DNA of 6,906 nucleotides from an uncultured Planctomycetaceae bacterium (GTDB lineage Bacteria > Planctomycetota > Planctomycetia > Planctomycetales > Planctomycetaceae). Of the stretch, positions 1 to 6,463 are shown one piece after another. Made by a program: the position numbers and the translations under genes. Every line of letters begins with the position of its first letter. Position 1 is the first letter of the stretch. The notes under the pieces are model-generated. The model had not been told where the DNA came from, made no database searches, and saw nothing but the letters and a program-made list of their open reading frames with translations. The stretch spans positions 1 to 6,906 of the forward strand of contig CAIJTL010001691.1 of assembly GCA_903823545.1 (NCBI GenBank), given 5' to 3'.

Positions 1-216
1 CTTGCATGTCGTCCCGGCTTTGCTCTCTTCCAAGATGTTCTGCTTTCCCGACCGAGCGGACTGAATCATCTGGTCGATCGTGCGATCGCCTTTGGAGAGA
101 TACTTGTGGGCAAAGGGAAAGAAGATGTCGTAGATGGCTCCCGCTTTCTGGTAAGAGAGCAGCGTTTGGTAATCGCCGTGCGGTGGGATGACGCGCGTGG
201 TGTCGGGTGTTGGCAT
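1..216 (-). CDS. Four-helix-bundle suffix-domain protein, N-terminal part (runs off left edge; possibly frameshifted)
   Basis: The minus strand is open from an ATG at 216 to the window edge, giving 72 residues with no stop. The protein begins MPTPDTTRVIPPHGDYQ and continues with LLSYQKAGAIYD (residues 19-30), then DRTIDQMIQSARSGKQNI (44-61). From memory, this order (P-x-HG-x-Y, SYQ/SFQ-x-A-x-x-IYD, RT-x-DQM-x-x-AARSG-x-QNI) is characteristic of the bacterial four-helix-bundle 'suffix' family, related to the 23S rRNA intervening-sequence proteins. Their molecular role is not established. The hallmark NIAEG reads NILEE here (residues 60-64), so two normally conserved positions differ. The frame is closed upstream by a TGA at 241-243, and the ATG at 216 has no Shine-Dalgarno sequence. 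A much better start in another frame lies at 287, so the gene may have lost its reading frame. Family call fairly sure; whether the gene is functional is doubtful. Confidence 0.72.
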   Translation of the reverse strand, partial: MPTPDTTRVIPPHGDYQTLLSYQKAGAIYDIFFPFAHKYLSKGDRTIDQMIQSARSGKQNILEESKAGTTCK

Positions 217-287
217 TGGTTTATGGGAATAATGATTTTGTCATTCCCGTGTTTCCCATCATTCCCATTGGTGGTCGCCTTCTTCAT
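217..287 (-). other. Out-of-frame 5' segment of the four-helix gene, with strong start and G-N-D repeat
   Basis: An ATG at 287 opens a frame reading MKKATTNGNDGKHGNDKIII. It lies 27 nt downstream of the sialidase stop and has an ideal ribosome-binding site. Its low-complexity stretch is encoded by three 9-nt units at 240-266 (GGGAATGAT, GGGAAACAC, GGGAATGAC), which read G-N-D, G-K-H, G-N-D. I recall similar Gly/Asn-rich leaders in front of the conserved domain in four-helix suffix proteins. This frame stays open to 66 but yields nothing recognisable past about residue 30. The conserved domain sits in the frame starting at 216. One missing base, or two extra bases, between roughly 200 and 240 would join the two. 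It could also be a separate leader ORF. Confidence 0.5.
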
Positions 288-292
288 GGCAG

Positions 293-298
293 CCTCCT
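293..298 (-). promoter_or_regulatory. Ribosome-binding site AGGAGG for the ATG at 287
   Basis: The minus strand reads AGGAGG here, 5 nt before the ATG at 287. It is the strongest Shine-Dalgarno match seen in the window and lies between the sialidase stop (315-317) and that ATG, so translation is likely to start at 287 rather than at the unsupported ATG at 216. This is what makes the frame conflict in the four-helix gene noticeable. Confidence 0.7.
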
Positions 299-314
299 GC
301 TGCTTGCCATCGCG

Positions 315-3269
315 TCACTTCGCTCGCAGCTTGGCCAAGAAAAGGTCATTGCTGCCTCGATTGGGGATCGAGTGGCTGCCGAACTTCGCAGCTCCGCTGC
401 AGGCTCCGGAGAGGTACAGATTGCCTTGGTTGTCCGACACGATCGTGTAGGCGTGGTCGGTGCGGTCGCTGCCCGCTTGTTCGAACCACCGCAGCGTTCC
501 GGCTCGGTCGTACTTCACGATGTGGATGTCCGAGGCAGGGCTGCTGCTGGTGTGGGGCGAGCTGTCGAATTCGACGCGTCCCGTGAATGAGCCGGTCAGA
601 AAACTATTCCCGTGTCCGTCGGTGGCGACGCCGAGGCCGTAATCAATGCCCGCTCCGCCGGCTGTCTTCGTCCACAGCCTCTTGCCCGTTGAGTCGAAGC
701 TTGTCACCAGCAGGTCGTGTTGTCCCTGGTTCGCGACGGTCTGATCCGCAGCAGCGCGATCCGCGAGTTTCAGCTTGCCCTGAAACATTCCTGATGCCCA
801 GACATTCCCGGCGCTGTCTGCTGTGATCTCATGAATCATCGCGTTCGAACTGCCGTGTCCTTCATGCAGCCAGCCGAGTTTTCCCTGCGCATCGAACTTG
901 GCCACGAGGATGTCATGTCCGGTCGGAGCGGTGAGTTTCTGCCCGCCGAACGACGCGTTGCCGCTGGCGTAACCGCCGACATAGCAGTTGCCTTGCTGAT
1001 CCGCTGCTACGCCATGACCGGAACTGGAACCCTGGCCTTCCGCCGTGCGAATCCAATTCATCTTGCCGTCGGGATTCATCGCGAGGCAGAAGACATGAGC
1101 CGGGCCGGGATGTCCGAGTGGCTCCGCCCCGATGGTCCCTTCGCCCACGATGGCTCCGGTGACGAAGACGTTGCCCAGCTTGTCGGCCGCGATGCCGTGT
1201 CCGTAGTCGTAGCCGGTTCCGCCACCACTCTTGAGCCACAGAAGCTTTCCCGTCGAGTCATACTTGGCGACGAAAAGGTCGTAGTCACCGACGGTCCTGA
1301 TCGTGATCTGATCGAATTTGGCTTCGGGACTTTGAAAGTGCCCGGTCACGTAACAGTTCCCAGCGTGATCGCTCGCGACTGCGTAGCCTCGATCAATCAA
1401 GTCTCCGCCACCGCTGCGGACCCACAAGAACTTTCCGTGGGGATCGACCTTCGCCACGAAGAAGTCCATCGATCCGACCGCCGTGAGCGTCTGCTCGCCA
1501 AAGGTCGCCGTGCCGGTGAACTCACCCGTGAGCAGAATGTTCCCGGACGGATCGATCGCGATGCCCCGAGTCTTATCGTGCAAAGTCCCGCCCGCCGAGA
1601 TCGCCCATTCAAACGACGGCGGCGTTTCCAATTCCGCCGTCGACTTGCGAGGTGCCGCCCCGTTCGCGGCCACTGGATGCAGCAGTTCGTCCAACGTCAA
1701 TTTCTCGAACATCAGATGTGATTGGCTCCCCTCGTAAACAATGCCGACATGGCGATCGTCGATGCGTGTGAGGCTCGGATAGCCCGCTCCTCGGCCCTCG
1801 TCGAGCAGAAGATGATGCGACTTCGGCCAAGTGAGGCCGTCATCGAAACTGACTTGTAACGTTTGATGCGTGCGGCCCTTTTGTGTGTGAGGGTTGGCAA
1901 ACAGCAAGACGTGTTTCTTTTCGCCTTCCGCTTTGTAGTCGACTCGCAACAGGCTGCCGTTGCAGTTCGGTTCAATGAGCGTGTTACGATTCGTCGCGTG
2001 CGGTTGCCAAGTCTTGCCCAGGTCGCGTGTCGTGAAGATCGCTCGAAATCGTTCGGCGTCGTTTCGCATGTTGAGCATCAGCGATCCGTCACCGAGTTGT
2101 ACCGCTTGGCATTCGCTGCCGTTGACGTAGGCCGGAGTGCCGACCGTCCAAGTCGTACCGTGATCGCGGCTGGTTATGATGGTCGAGAACTCTTGGCCTT
2201 TCTCGTTGCGTCCTTGCGAGGGCATCACGAGCGTGCCGTCGGCGAGTTGAATTCCCTGCTGCGGCGCGGGAGCGAACAGCCACCACGCTTCCTGCTTCAG
2301 CGTGCGAGTCAGGTTCTCTGGCTTCGACCAAGTGAGCCCATCGTCGCGCGAACGGACCATCAGAAGCTGGGCGCTCTTGCCGATCTCGAAGCCTGGCTCT
2401 GAGCCGTCGCCGTTCCACTGATGCTTGCCCGGTTTGCCGTTCATCCAGACGGCGAAGCAAAAGATTTCTCCGGTTTGGTGATCGACGATGATTCCGGGAT
2501 CGCTGCAACCGTTTTGATCCTGCGGAAGGCCACCGAATTCGCCCATGTCCATAATGACGCGCACCGGTTCCCAAGTTCGCCCACTGTCCGTGCTGCGGCT
2601 TAGGCCAATGTCGATGTCTTCTTGAAGATCGCGTCCCATGCGTCGCCGCATGTCGTACACGCACAACAGCGTCCCTTTGGCTGACGTCGTCAGAGCGGGA
2701 ATTCGATAAGTGTGAACGCCGTCGTCTTTGTGTCTGCGGAGTGCAACGCCGATCCGGTGGCTCGCTCCCGGAGAATCATCTCGCGGAGTCAAAGTGCCGG
2801 TCGTGGTCTCGATCGCGGAGCATATGGCCGCGACTCGATGCGATAAGTTCGCCGTTGGCTTCAGTTGGCACGACAACCAGAACACATTCGTTCCGGCGGC
2901 CAAAGTTCGCTCGCCGCGAAACGTGATGTTTGCCGCAGGCTTGGCCGGTTCACCAAACGGAGTTGCTGCAGAGAACTCTAGTTTGTCGCTGGTCGAAAAC
3001 AGCGTGAGCGAATCGAGATCGCCAAGATCGTCGGTCCCGTCGAGTTTGAACGACAGCGAGTTGACTCGCAGGTCCTTCGGTTCGGTTGCTTCGATAACGA
3101 CTCGTAATAACGGCCCGTGCTCATTGCGAATCAGCACCGGATGCGTCGGCTGCGAACTCACCGCCGTGGCATCGGCATACGACGGAAGAGTCCAGCCGAA
3201 AGTCATCACGACCGCCAACAATTGCGAGATCGTTCTGGCATAAACGAGATTCCTTCGTGAAAACATCAT
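315..3269 (-). CDS. Secreted exo-alpha-sialidase (GH33-type) fused to a seven-repeat SBBP beta-propeller
   Basis: This 984-residue protein should cleave terminal sialic acids from glycoconjugates outside the cytoplasm. Residues 1-32 form a signal peptide (RR near the start, hydrophobic core, likely cut after PSYA). Residues about 43-165 resemble the N-terminal domain of BNR-repeat neuraminidases (VNSLSFKLDGTDDLGDL, TFRGERTLAAGTNVFWLS). The catalytic six-bladed propeller covers about 172-530. It has five Asp boxes (S/T-x-D-x-G-x-T-W at 226, 307, 367, 414 and 474). Its apparent active-site residues are R189 (YRIPAL), R208 and D214 (DMRRRMGRDLQEDID), D257, E386, R402 (LMLNMRND), R466, Y497 (GYPSL) and E513 (VYEG); all expected positions look filled. 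Residues 553-984 hold seven units of about 60 residues of SBBP type (W...G-N-x-Y-x-T-G-x-F...F-V-A-K-x-D-x-x-G-K). AAGGA lies 3 nt before the ATG at 3269 and 6 nt before a second ATG at 3266, so either could be used. The bacterial substrate is unknown. Confidence 0.92.
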   Translation of the reverse strand: MMFSRRNLVYARTISQLLAVVMTFGWTLPSYADATAVSSQPTHPVLIRNEHGPLLRVVIEATEPKDLRVNSLSFKLDGTDDLGDLDSLTLFSTSDKLEFSAATPFGEPAKPAANITFRGERTLAAGTNVFWLSCQLKPTANLSHRVAAICSAIETTTGTLTPRDDSPGASHRIGVALRRHKDDGVHTYRIPALTTSAKGTLLCVYDMRRRMGRDLQEDIDIGLSRSTDSGRTWEPVRVIMDMGEFGGLPQDQNGCSDPGIIVDHQTGEIFCFAVWMNGKPGKHQWNGDGSEPGFEIGKSAQLLMVRSRDDGLTWSKPENLTRTLKQEAWWLFAPAPQQGIQLADGTLVMPSQGRNEKGQEFSTIITSRDHGTTWTVGTPAYVNGSECQAVQLGDGSLMLNMRNDAERFRAIFTTRDLGKTWQPHATNRNTLIEPNCNGSLLRVDYKAEGEKKHVLLFANPHTQKGRTHQTLQVSFDDGLTWPKSHHLLLDEGRGAGYPSLTRIDDRHVGIVYEGSQSHLMFEKLTLDELLHPVAANGAAPRKSTAELETPPSFEWAISAGGTLHDKTRGIAIDPSGNILLTGEFTGTATFGEQTLTAVGSMDFFVAKVDPHGKFLWVRSGGGDLIDRGYAVASDHAGNCYVTGHFQSPEAKFDQITIRTVGDYDLFVAKYDSTGKLLWLKSGGGTGYDYGHGIAADKLGNVFVTGAIVGEGTIGAEPLGHPGPAHVFCLAMNPDGKMNWIRTAEGQGSSSGHGVAADQQGNCYVGGYASGNASFGGQKLTAPTGHDILVAKFDAQGKLGWLHEGHGSSNAMIHEITADSAGNVWASGMFQGKLKLADRAAADQTVANQGQHDLLVTSFDSTGKRLWTKTAGGAGIDYGLGVATDGHGNSFLTGSFTGRVEFDSSPHTSSSPASDIHIVKYDRAGTLRWFEQAGSDRTDHAYTIVSDNQGNLYLSGACSGAAKFGSHSIPNRGSNDLFLAKLRAK

Positions 3270-3272
3270 TCA

Positions 3273-3277
3273 TCCTT
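3273..3277 (-). promoter_or_regulatory. Ribosome-binding site AAGGA of the sialidase gene
   Basis: AAGGA on the minus strand is 3 nt from the first ATG (3269) and 6 nt from the adjacent in-frame ATG (3266). The spacing slightly favours the second, which would shorten the protein by one residue. Confidence 0.55.
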
Positions 3278-3333
3278 TGAAGGTGGTTCATCCAATTTGG
3301 GCTCGCCACAATTCGTGTTGAACATCGTGTCCT

Positions 3334-3400
3334 GTGAGCGGCAAGGCGCTAGTCGCGGGTACTTTTTGCCGACACTGGCGGCTAGCGCCTTGCCGCTCAC
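3334..3400. repeat. REP-like palindromic repeat, intact copy (67 bp)
   Basis: Two perfect 19-bp arms, GTGAGCGGCAAGGCGCTAG (3334-3352) and its exact reverse complement (3382-3400), flank a 29-bp centre. The pairing extends inward by another four positions if one G-T pair is allowed (CGC opposite GCG). A second, interrupted copy of the same family is at 6219-6463. The element begins 4 nt after the DUF1552 stop codon and precedes the sialidase. A transcript would fold into a strong hairpin, but no T-run follows on the minus strand, so it is not a standard intrinsic terminator. It could protect the upstream mRNA 3' end or lower read-through. Palindromes of this size that recur between genes resemble REP/BIME elements; no REP-associated transposase is present in the window. 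Confidence 0.88.
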
Positions 3401-3404
3401 TTCA

Positions 3405-4769
3405 TTACGTCCACAGATCAGAAACAACGCCAGTGCTGTCGGCGTACGACTCGATCTCCAGGCCCATCAACTGCGCGACCGTCAGCCACAGATTTGAGTT
3501 CAGCGTGCCACTCTTCATCTTGATGTGACGACCTTGCTTGATCCGGCCTTGGGCTTTGCCGGCGACGATCATCGGCAAGTCATAAAACTGATGCGTCGCT
3601 CCATCGCCCAGGCCCGCGCCGTAGGTGATCAGCGAGTTGTCCAGCATCGTGCTGCCGTCGAACTCCTTCAGTTCCTTCATCCTCCGCAGCAGGTAGGCGT
3701 ATTGCTGCATGTGGAAGATGTCGATTTTTTGCACGTCCTTGTAACCATCGCCCTTCTGGTTGTGAGTCATGTTGTGGTGCTGCACCGGCTTGTCGAAGAC
3801 CCCTTCGTACATGAGCGTCGCATCCCAACGCTCGGGGCCGATCATGAACGTGCTGACGTTCGTGATCCCCATTTGGAAGGCCAGCAGCATGAGGTCAATC
3901 TGCAAGCGGATGTAGTCGCCGCGCGGCAGGACTTCGTTCTTGGGAACCTTCACTTCCACACTGGCCAACAGCTTGCTCATCTTCTCGATGCGGACTTCGA
4001 TGTCGCGAATCATCTCCATGAAGCGGCCCATCGTTTCACGGTCATCGCGAGCCAGTTTCTTCGACAGCGTCTTGGCATCGGCCAGCACGAGGTCCGTGAC
4101 ATCGGCCACATGATTCCGGTAGCTGTCGCGCAGGAACAGCCGGTCGTAGAGCTTCTGAGGATCGCGGATCGACGGGGCGATCTTGTTCGGGCCGTACCAA
4201 GAGATGTTGTCGAACTCGATCGGCTCTTTCCCCGCCGTGAAGCCGTTACAGCTGATCTCCAGCGTATTGAAGATCGTCGCATGGCCGACTGCATCGCCGA
4301 TGACCTGATCCAGAGTTCGACCATTGGGATGCGTGATCCCTTTCGCGGTGGCCTGCGCGGGCGAAAGGCTCGTCAGATAGCACGACGCGCCCTGAGCATG
4401 CACGTCCTGGCCATTCTTGTAGGTTCGCTCCAACCCCGTGATCAGCGTGACGTCGTTGGTGTGCTCGGCCAGCGGCTGCATGGTCGCAGTCAGGTTCAGC
4501 GGAGCAATGCCCGGCAAGTTGGCGATGCGCCGCTGCTCCTTCGTTTTGTCGGCATCGAACCCGCCGATGAAGCCCGGCAATTCCGCGTTCTCTTCACCGG
4601 GAAAGAAGCCACGGCGAACGATCCCGTTGGGGATATACATGATGACGAGCTTCTTGCTCGGCTTGGCCGCGACGGTGGCCTTGTCATCCCCCACCGCCAG
4701 CGAGCGCAAGAACGGCAACGCCAGCATCGCGCCATTGGCTTTCAGAAAGTTTCTGCGAGACAGGTTCAT
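3405..4769 (-). CDS. DUF1552 family protein with Tat signal
   Basis: This 454-residue protein starts at the ATG at 4769 with MNLSRRNFLKANGAMLALPFL. That is a twin-arginine signal (SRRNFLK, residues 4-10), so the protein should be exported folded. A TTG at 4781 would add four residues but would push the Tat motif inward, so I prefer 4769; neither start has a clear Shine-Dalgarno. DUF1552 landmarks are IPNGI (46-50), the LITGLER segment (109-115), HPNGRTLDQVIGDA (147-160), LEISCNG (170-176), SIRDPQKLYDRLFLRD (200-215), QHHNMTHNQ (330-338), and DNSLITYGAGLGDGATH followed by DLPMIVAGKAQGR near 377-409. The family (Pfam PF07586, 'HXXSHH') usually accompanies DUF1592 proteins in planctomycetes and has no proven biochemical role. 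The HxxSHH-like site reads HNMTHN (332-337), with Thr for Ser and Asn for the last His. The gene lies 42 nt downstream of the FG-GAP gene, so co-transcription is likely. Confidence 0.92.
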   Translation of the reverse strand: MNLSRRNFLKANGAMLALPFLRSLAVGDDKATVAAKPSKKLVIMYIPNGIVRRGFFPGEENAELPGFIGGFDADKTKEQRRIANLPGIAPLNLTATMQPLAEHTNDVTLITGLERTYKNGQDVHAQGASCYLTSLSPAQATAKGITHPNGRTLDQVIGDAVGHATIFNTLEISCNGFTAGKEPIEFDNISWYGPNKIAPSIRDPQKLYDRLFLRDSYRNHVADVTDLVLADAKTLSKKLARDDRETMGRFMEMIRDIEVRIEKMSKLLASVEVKVPKNEVLPRGDYIRLQIDLMLLAFQMGITNVSTFMIGPERWDATLMYEGVFDKPVQHHNMTHNQKGDGYKDVQKIDIFHMQQYAYLLRRMKELKEFDGSTMLDNSLITYGAGLGDGATHQFYDLPMIVAGKAQGRIKQGRHIKMKSGTLNSNLWLTVAQLMGLEIESYADSTGVVSDLWT

Positions 4770-4811
4770 GGATTCATTCAACCGATCACATGAGAGGTGT
4801 TTTGAGTTACT

Positions 4812-6053
4812 TCAGCGCCCTAGGTTTTCGAGCAAGTACAGGCCGGACTTGCCGGGGCAGACGAGGTCGAGGTCTCCATCGCCGTCGATGTCGATCGCGG
4901 CCATTTGCAGGCCGGTACCGGCGGTGCCTTTCGGGAAGTCTTTCAACGCCCAGCGATCCTTTGCGGCAGCGGGAGCATTGGCAGCGGGCTCGCTTTTGTA
5001 GATCTCGCGTTTGATCCACTTCGAAGCCGATTGGTCATACTGGAAGGTGAAGACGACCGACGGGTCCGTGGCTCCGGGTTCGACTTCGTGAGCGTAGACT
5101 CGCTTGCCTGTGACCAGCTCTTGCTCGCCGTCGCCATCGAGGTCCGCGAAGAGTTGTGTATGCACCTGCGAGAACGTGTCGTCAATAACTTGCTTGGTCC
5201 AAACTCGCTTGCCGTCTGGGCCGGTTGATTGCTTGAGCCAATACAGACCGAAGCCGTGGCCCATTCCCCAGATGACGTCGGTTAGCTTGTCACCATCGAC
5301 ATCGCGACCATGAATCAAGACGCCCGCAGCACCGAGCTGGAACTCGCCGTGAAACTCCCACTTGTCTGACGCCGTAGCGGGCTGCTCGTACCAACCTTTG
5401 GGTGTGATGATGTCGACGCGGCCATCGCGGTTGATGTCACCCATGCCGACGCCATGTCCCGCGCCTTCCTTGCCGAGATCATGCTTGGTCCACACGACTT
5501 TGGGCTTCTGATGAGTCAGCTCATACCAAACGACAACGTTGCCGGTGTTCGGCAAGAAGTCGGGCTTGCCATCGCCATTGATATCGACCAATTCGCCGGT
5601 CTCCATGTTGCCGGGAGTGTCGATCTCGTGCTCGATCCACGGCTGAGTGGCATCTCCTCCGGGATTCTCAACCCAGCCCACGCGCCTGCCGAAATAGTTG
5701 CACGTCACGATGTCGGGTCGGCCATCACCATTCACGTCCAACGGTGAGTCCGCGAAGTCCTCGTGATAATGCGGATTCGGTCCGCTCGCAGGGACATCGC
5801 GAACTTTATGCTTGGTCCACTTGGGAGCTTCGTACCACGAGTCGCCGCTGAAGATGTCGATCTTCCCATCGCCATTGAAGTCCGCCGCACCGCCGCCTTC
5901 ATAAGGCGACTGATCGTTGATGGAGTGCTTCTTCCAACGCAATTCTCCCGACTTCTGTTGAGCCCTCGCGCTGGTTGGTTCAACGAGTCCAACAACAGCG
6001 GCAGCACTCAACGACAACATGATCGACAGCAACTTGCGAGACGGTCGTAACAA
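4812..6053 (-). CDS. Secreted FG-GAP/VCBS repeat protein (seven-loop beta-propeller)
   Basis: I take the TTG at 6053 as the start, because GAGGAG lies 9 nt upstream and the product then begins MLRPSRKLLSIMLSLSAAAVVG, a good signal peptide with likely cleavage after SARA (residue 31). The frame is open back to a TTG at 6110; an ATG at 6020 would remove the basic n-region. The mature 413-residue protein is built from FG-GAP/VCBS blades. Seven Dx[N/D]xDG-type calcium-binding loops start at residues 58 (DFNGDG), 106 (DVNGDG), 157 (DINGDG), 206 (DINRDG), 251 (DVDGDK), 304 (DLDGDG) and 388 (DIDGDG). The count fits one closed seven-bladed propeller as in integrin alpha-chain-like folds. Several blades carry W-Y-E or W-V-E motifs (GDSWYEAP, VGWVENP, VVVWYEL, KGWYEQP). 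No catalytic residues are recognisable; binding or scaffolding outside the cell is the likely role. It lies between DUF1592 and DUF1552 genes, which usually adjoin. Confidence 0.88.
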   Translation of the reverse strand: MLRPSRKLLSIMLSLSAAAVVGLVEPTSARAQQKSGELRWKKHSINDQSPYEGGGAADFNGDGKIDIFSGDSWYEAPKWTKHKVRDVPASGPNPHYHEDFADSPLDVNGDGRPDIVTCNYFGRRVGWVENPGGDATQPWIEHEIDTPGNMETGELVDINGDGKPDFLPNTGNVVVWYELTHQKPKVVWTKHDLGKEGAGHGVGMGDINRDGRVDIITPKGWYEQPATASDKWEFHGEFQLGAAGVLIHGRDVDGDKLTDVIWGMGHGFGLYWLKQSTGPDGKRVWTKQVIDDTFSQVHTQLFADLDGDGEQELVTGKRVYAHEVEPGATDPSVVFTFQYDQSASKWIKREIYKSEPAANAPAAAKDRWALKDFPKGTAGTGLQMAAIDIDGDGDLDLVCPGKSGLYLLENLGR

Positions 6054-6062
6054 GATGGAACG

Positions 6063-6068
6063 CTCCTC
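6063..6068 (-). promoter_or_regulatory. Ribosome-binding site GAGGAG supporting the TTG start at 6053
   Basis: GAGGAG on the minus strand ends 9 nt before the TTG at 6053. It favours that start over the TTG at 6110 and the ATG at 6020, neither of which has a comparable signal. Confidence 0.55.
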
Positions 6069-6218
6069 AATGAAGTGGATGTTGGCCGCTTTGCAGTTTG
6101 ATCGCAGCAAGGGCTCGGAGGTTATCGTTCATCGCCAATGCAGAGAAGCGGTGAGTCAGCGTTGTTCGAGTTCTGTTTGGCCAGAGGTGGTTACGAAACT
6201 GGATTACGAACTCGAAGC

Positions 6219-6463
6219 GTGAGCGGCACGGCGCTAGCCGGGATCATTCAACGCATCGGTAGGGTGGGACGAGCAAACTCCATGAATGGTGGGCCGACGG
6301 TCGCTGACTTCAGCGACTGCGGAGCGGCACACTGCGAGAGGAAGTAGTCTGAGTTGGCGACGGCCCACCAGCGACTTGCGCGACCTTGTCCCACCCTTCG
6401 TGAATAATCCCGGCTAGCCGCCGGTGATTGCCGAGGACCGGTGGCTAGCGCCATACCGCTCAC
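6219..6463. repeat. REP-like palindromic repeat, copy interrupted by a 176-bp insert
   Basis: The outer ends are GTGAGCGGCACGGCGCTAG at 6219-6237 and CTAGCGCCATACCGCTCAC at 6445-6463, which match the arms of the intact repeat at 3334-3400 with one and two differences respectively. The two ends are inverted copies of each other (17 of 19 positions). Joining 6219-6237 to 6418-6463 gives a 65-bp palindrome with 24 of 27 paired positions per arm, very close in length and sequence to the 67-bp copy. The inner half of the hairpin is visible at 6414-6447 (CTAGCCGCCGGT paired with ACCGGTGGCTAG, one G-T pair). The extra material, 6238-6413, looks inserted. The repeat lies 58 nt beyond the stop of the DUF1592-family gene. 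Confidence 0.85.
6238..6413. mobile_element. MITE-like 176-bp insert with terminal inverted repeats and CTAG flanks
   Basis: The insert begins CCGGGATCATTCA (6238-6250) and ends TGAATAATCCCGG (6401-6413), which are inverted repeats matching at 12 of 13 positions. Two further inverted blocks are nested inside: AGGGTGGGAC (6261-6270) with GTCCCACCCT (6388-6397), and TGGTGGGCCG (6287-6296) with CGGCCCACCA (6361-6370). Both are perfect. A small central hairpin lies at 6300-6317 (GTCGCTG, loop ACTT, CAGCGAC). CTAG occurs on each side (6234-6237 and 6414-6417) and could be a 4-bp target duplication. Since the surrounding GCTAGC is itself palindromic, a 6-bp GCTAGC duplication with a shorter terminal repeat is equally compatible. 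There is no transposase gene, so if mobile it would depend on an enzyme encoded elsewhere. I cannot assign it to an IS family. Confidence 0.65.

Noticed and set aside
225..248. Imperfect hairpin GGGAAT-AAT-GA / TCATTCCC on the plus strand
   Set aside because: It arises from the 9-nt G-N-D repeat and a chance complementary stretch; there is a 3-nt bulge and no T-run, so no terminator or operator is claimed.
831..1721. Plus-strand open frame of 296 codons opposite the SBBP part of the sialidase
   Set aside because: It is a shadow of a repetitive coding region; the minus strand reads as clear SBBP repeats and the plus frame shows no family pattern.
2089..2664. Minus-strand open frame of 191 codons inside the sialidase catalytic region
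   Set aside because: It is an alternative frame of the sialidase, Arg-rich, with no motif, while the main frame carries the Asp boxes and active-site residues.
3334..3400. Palindrome as an intrinsic terminator for the DUF1552 transcript
   Set aside because: The stem is strong, but no T-run follows the 3' arm on the minus strand and the loop is long (about 29 nt between the perfect arms), so the REP-like reading fits better.
3525..4793. Long plus-strand open frame of 422 codons opposite the DUF1552 gene
   Set aside because: It mirrors the DUF1552 gene almost exactly, has composition typical of an antisense frame of GC-rich coding DNA (rich in His, Val, Arg, Gln, Asp) and contains no recognisable domain.
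6322..6330. GAGCGGCAC inside the insert, identical to part of the outer REP arm (6221-6229)
   Set aside because: Only 9 bp are shared and the match does not extend, so I treat it as chance and not as a third repeat arm.
6219..6463. Composite repeat as a CRISPR fragment or tRNA-like gene
   Set aside because: The repeats are inverted rather than regularly spaced direct repeats, there are no spacers, and no cloverleaf or acceptor stem is visible.
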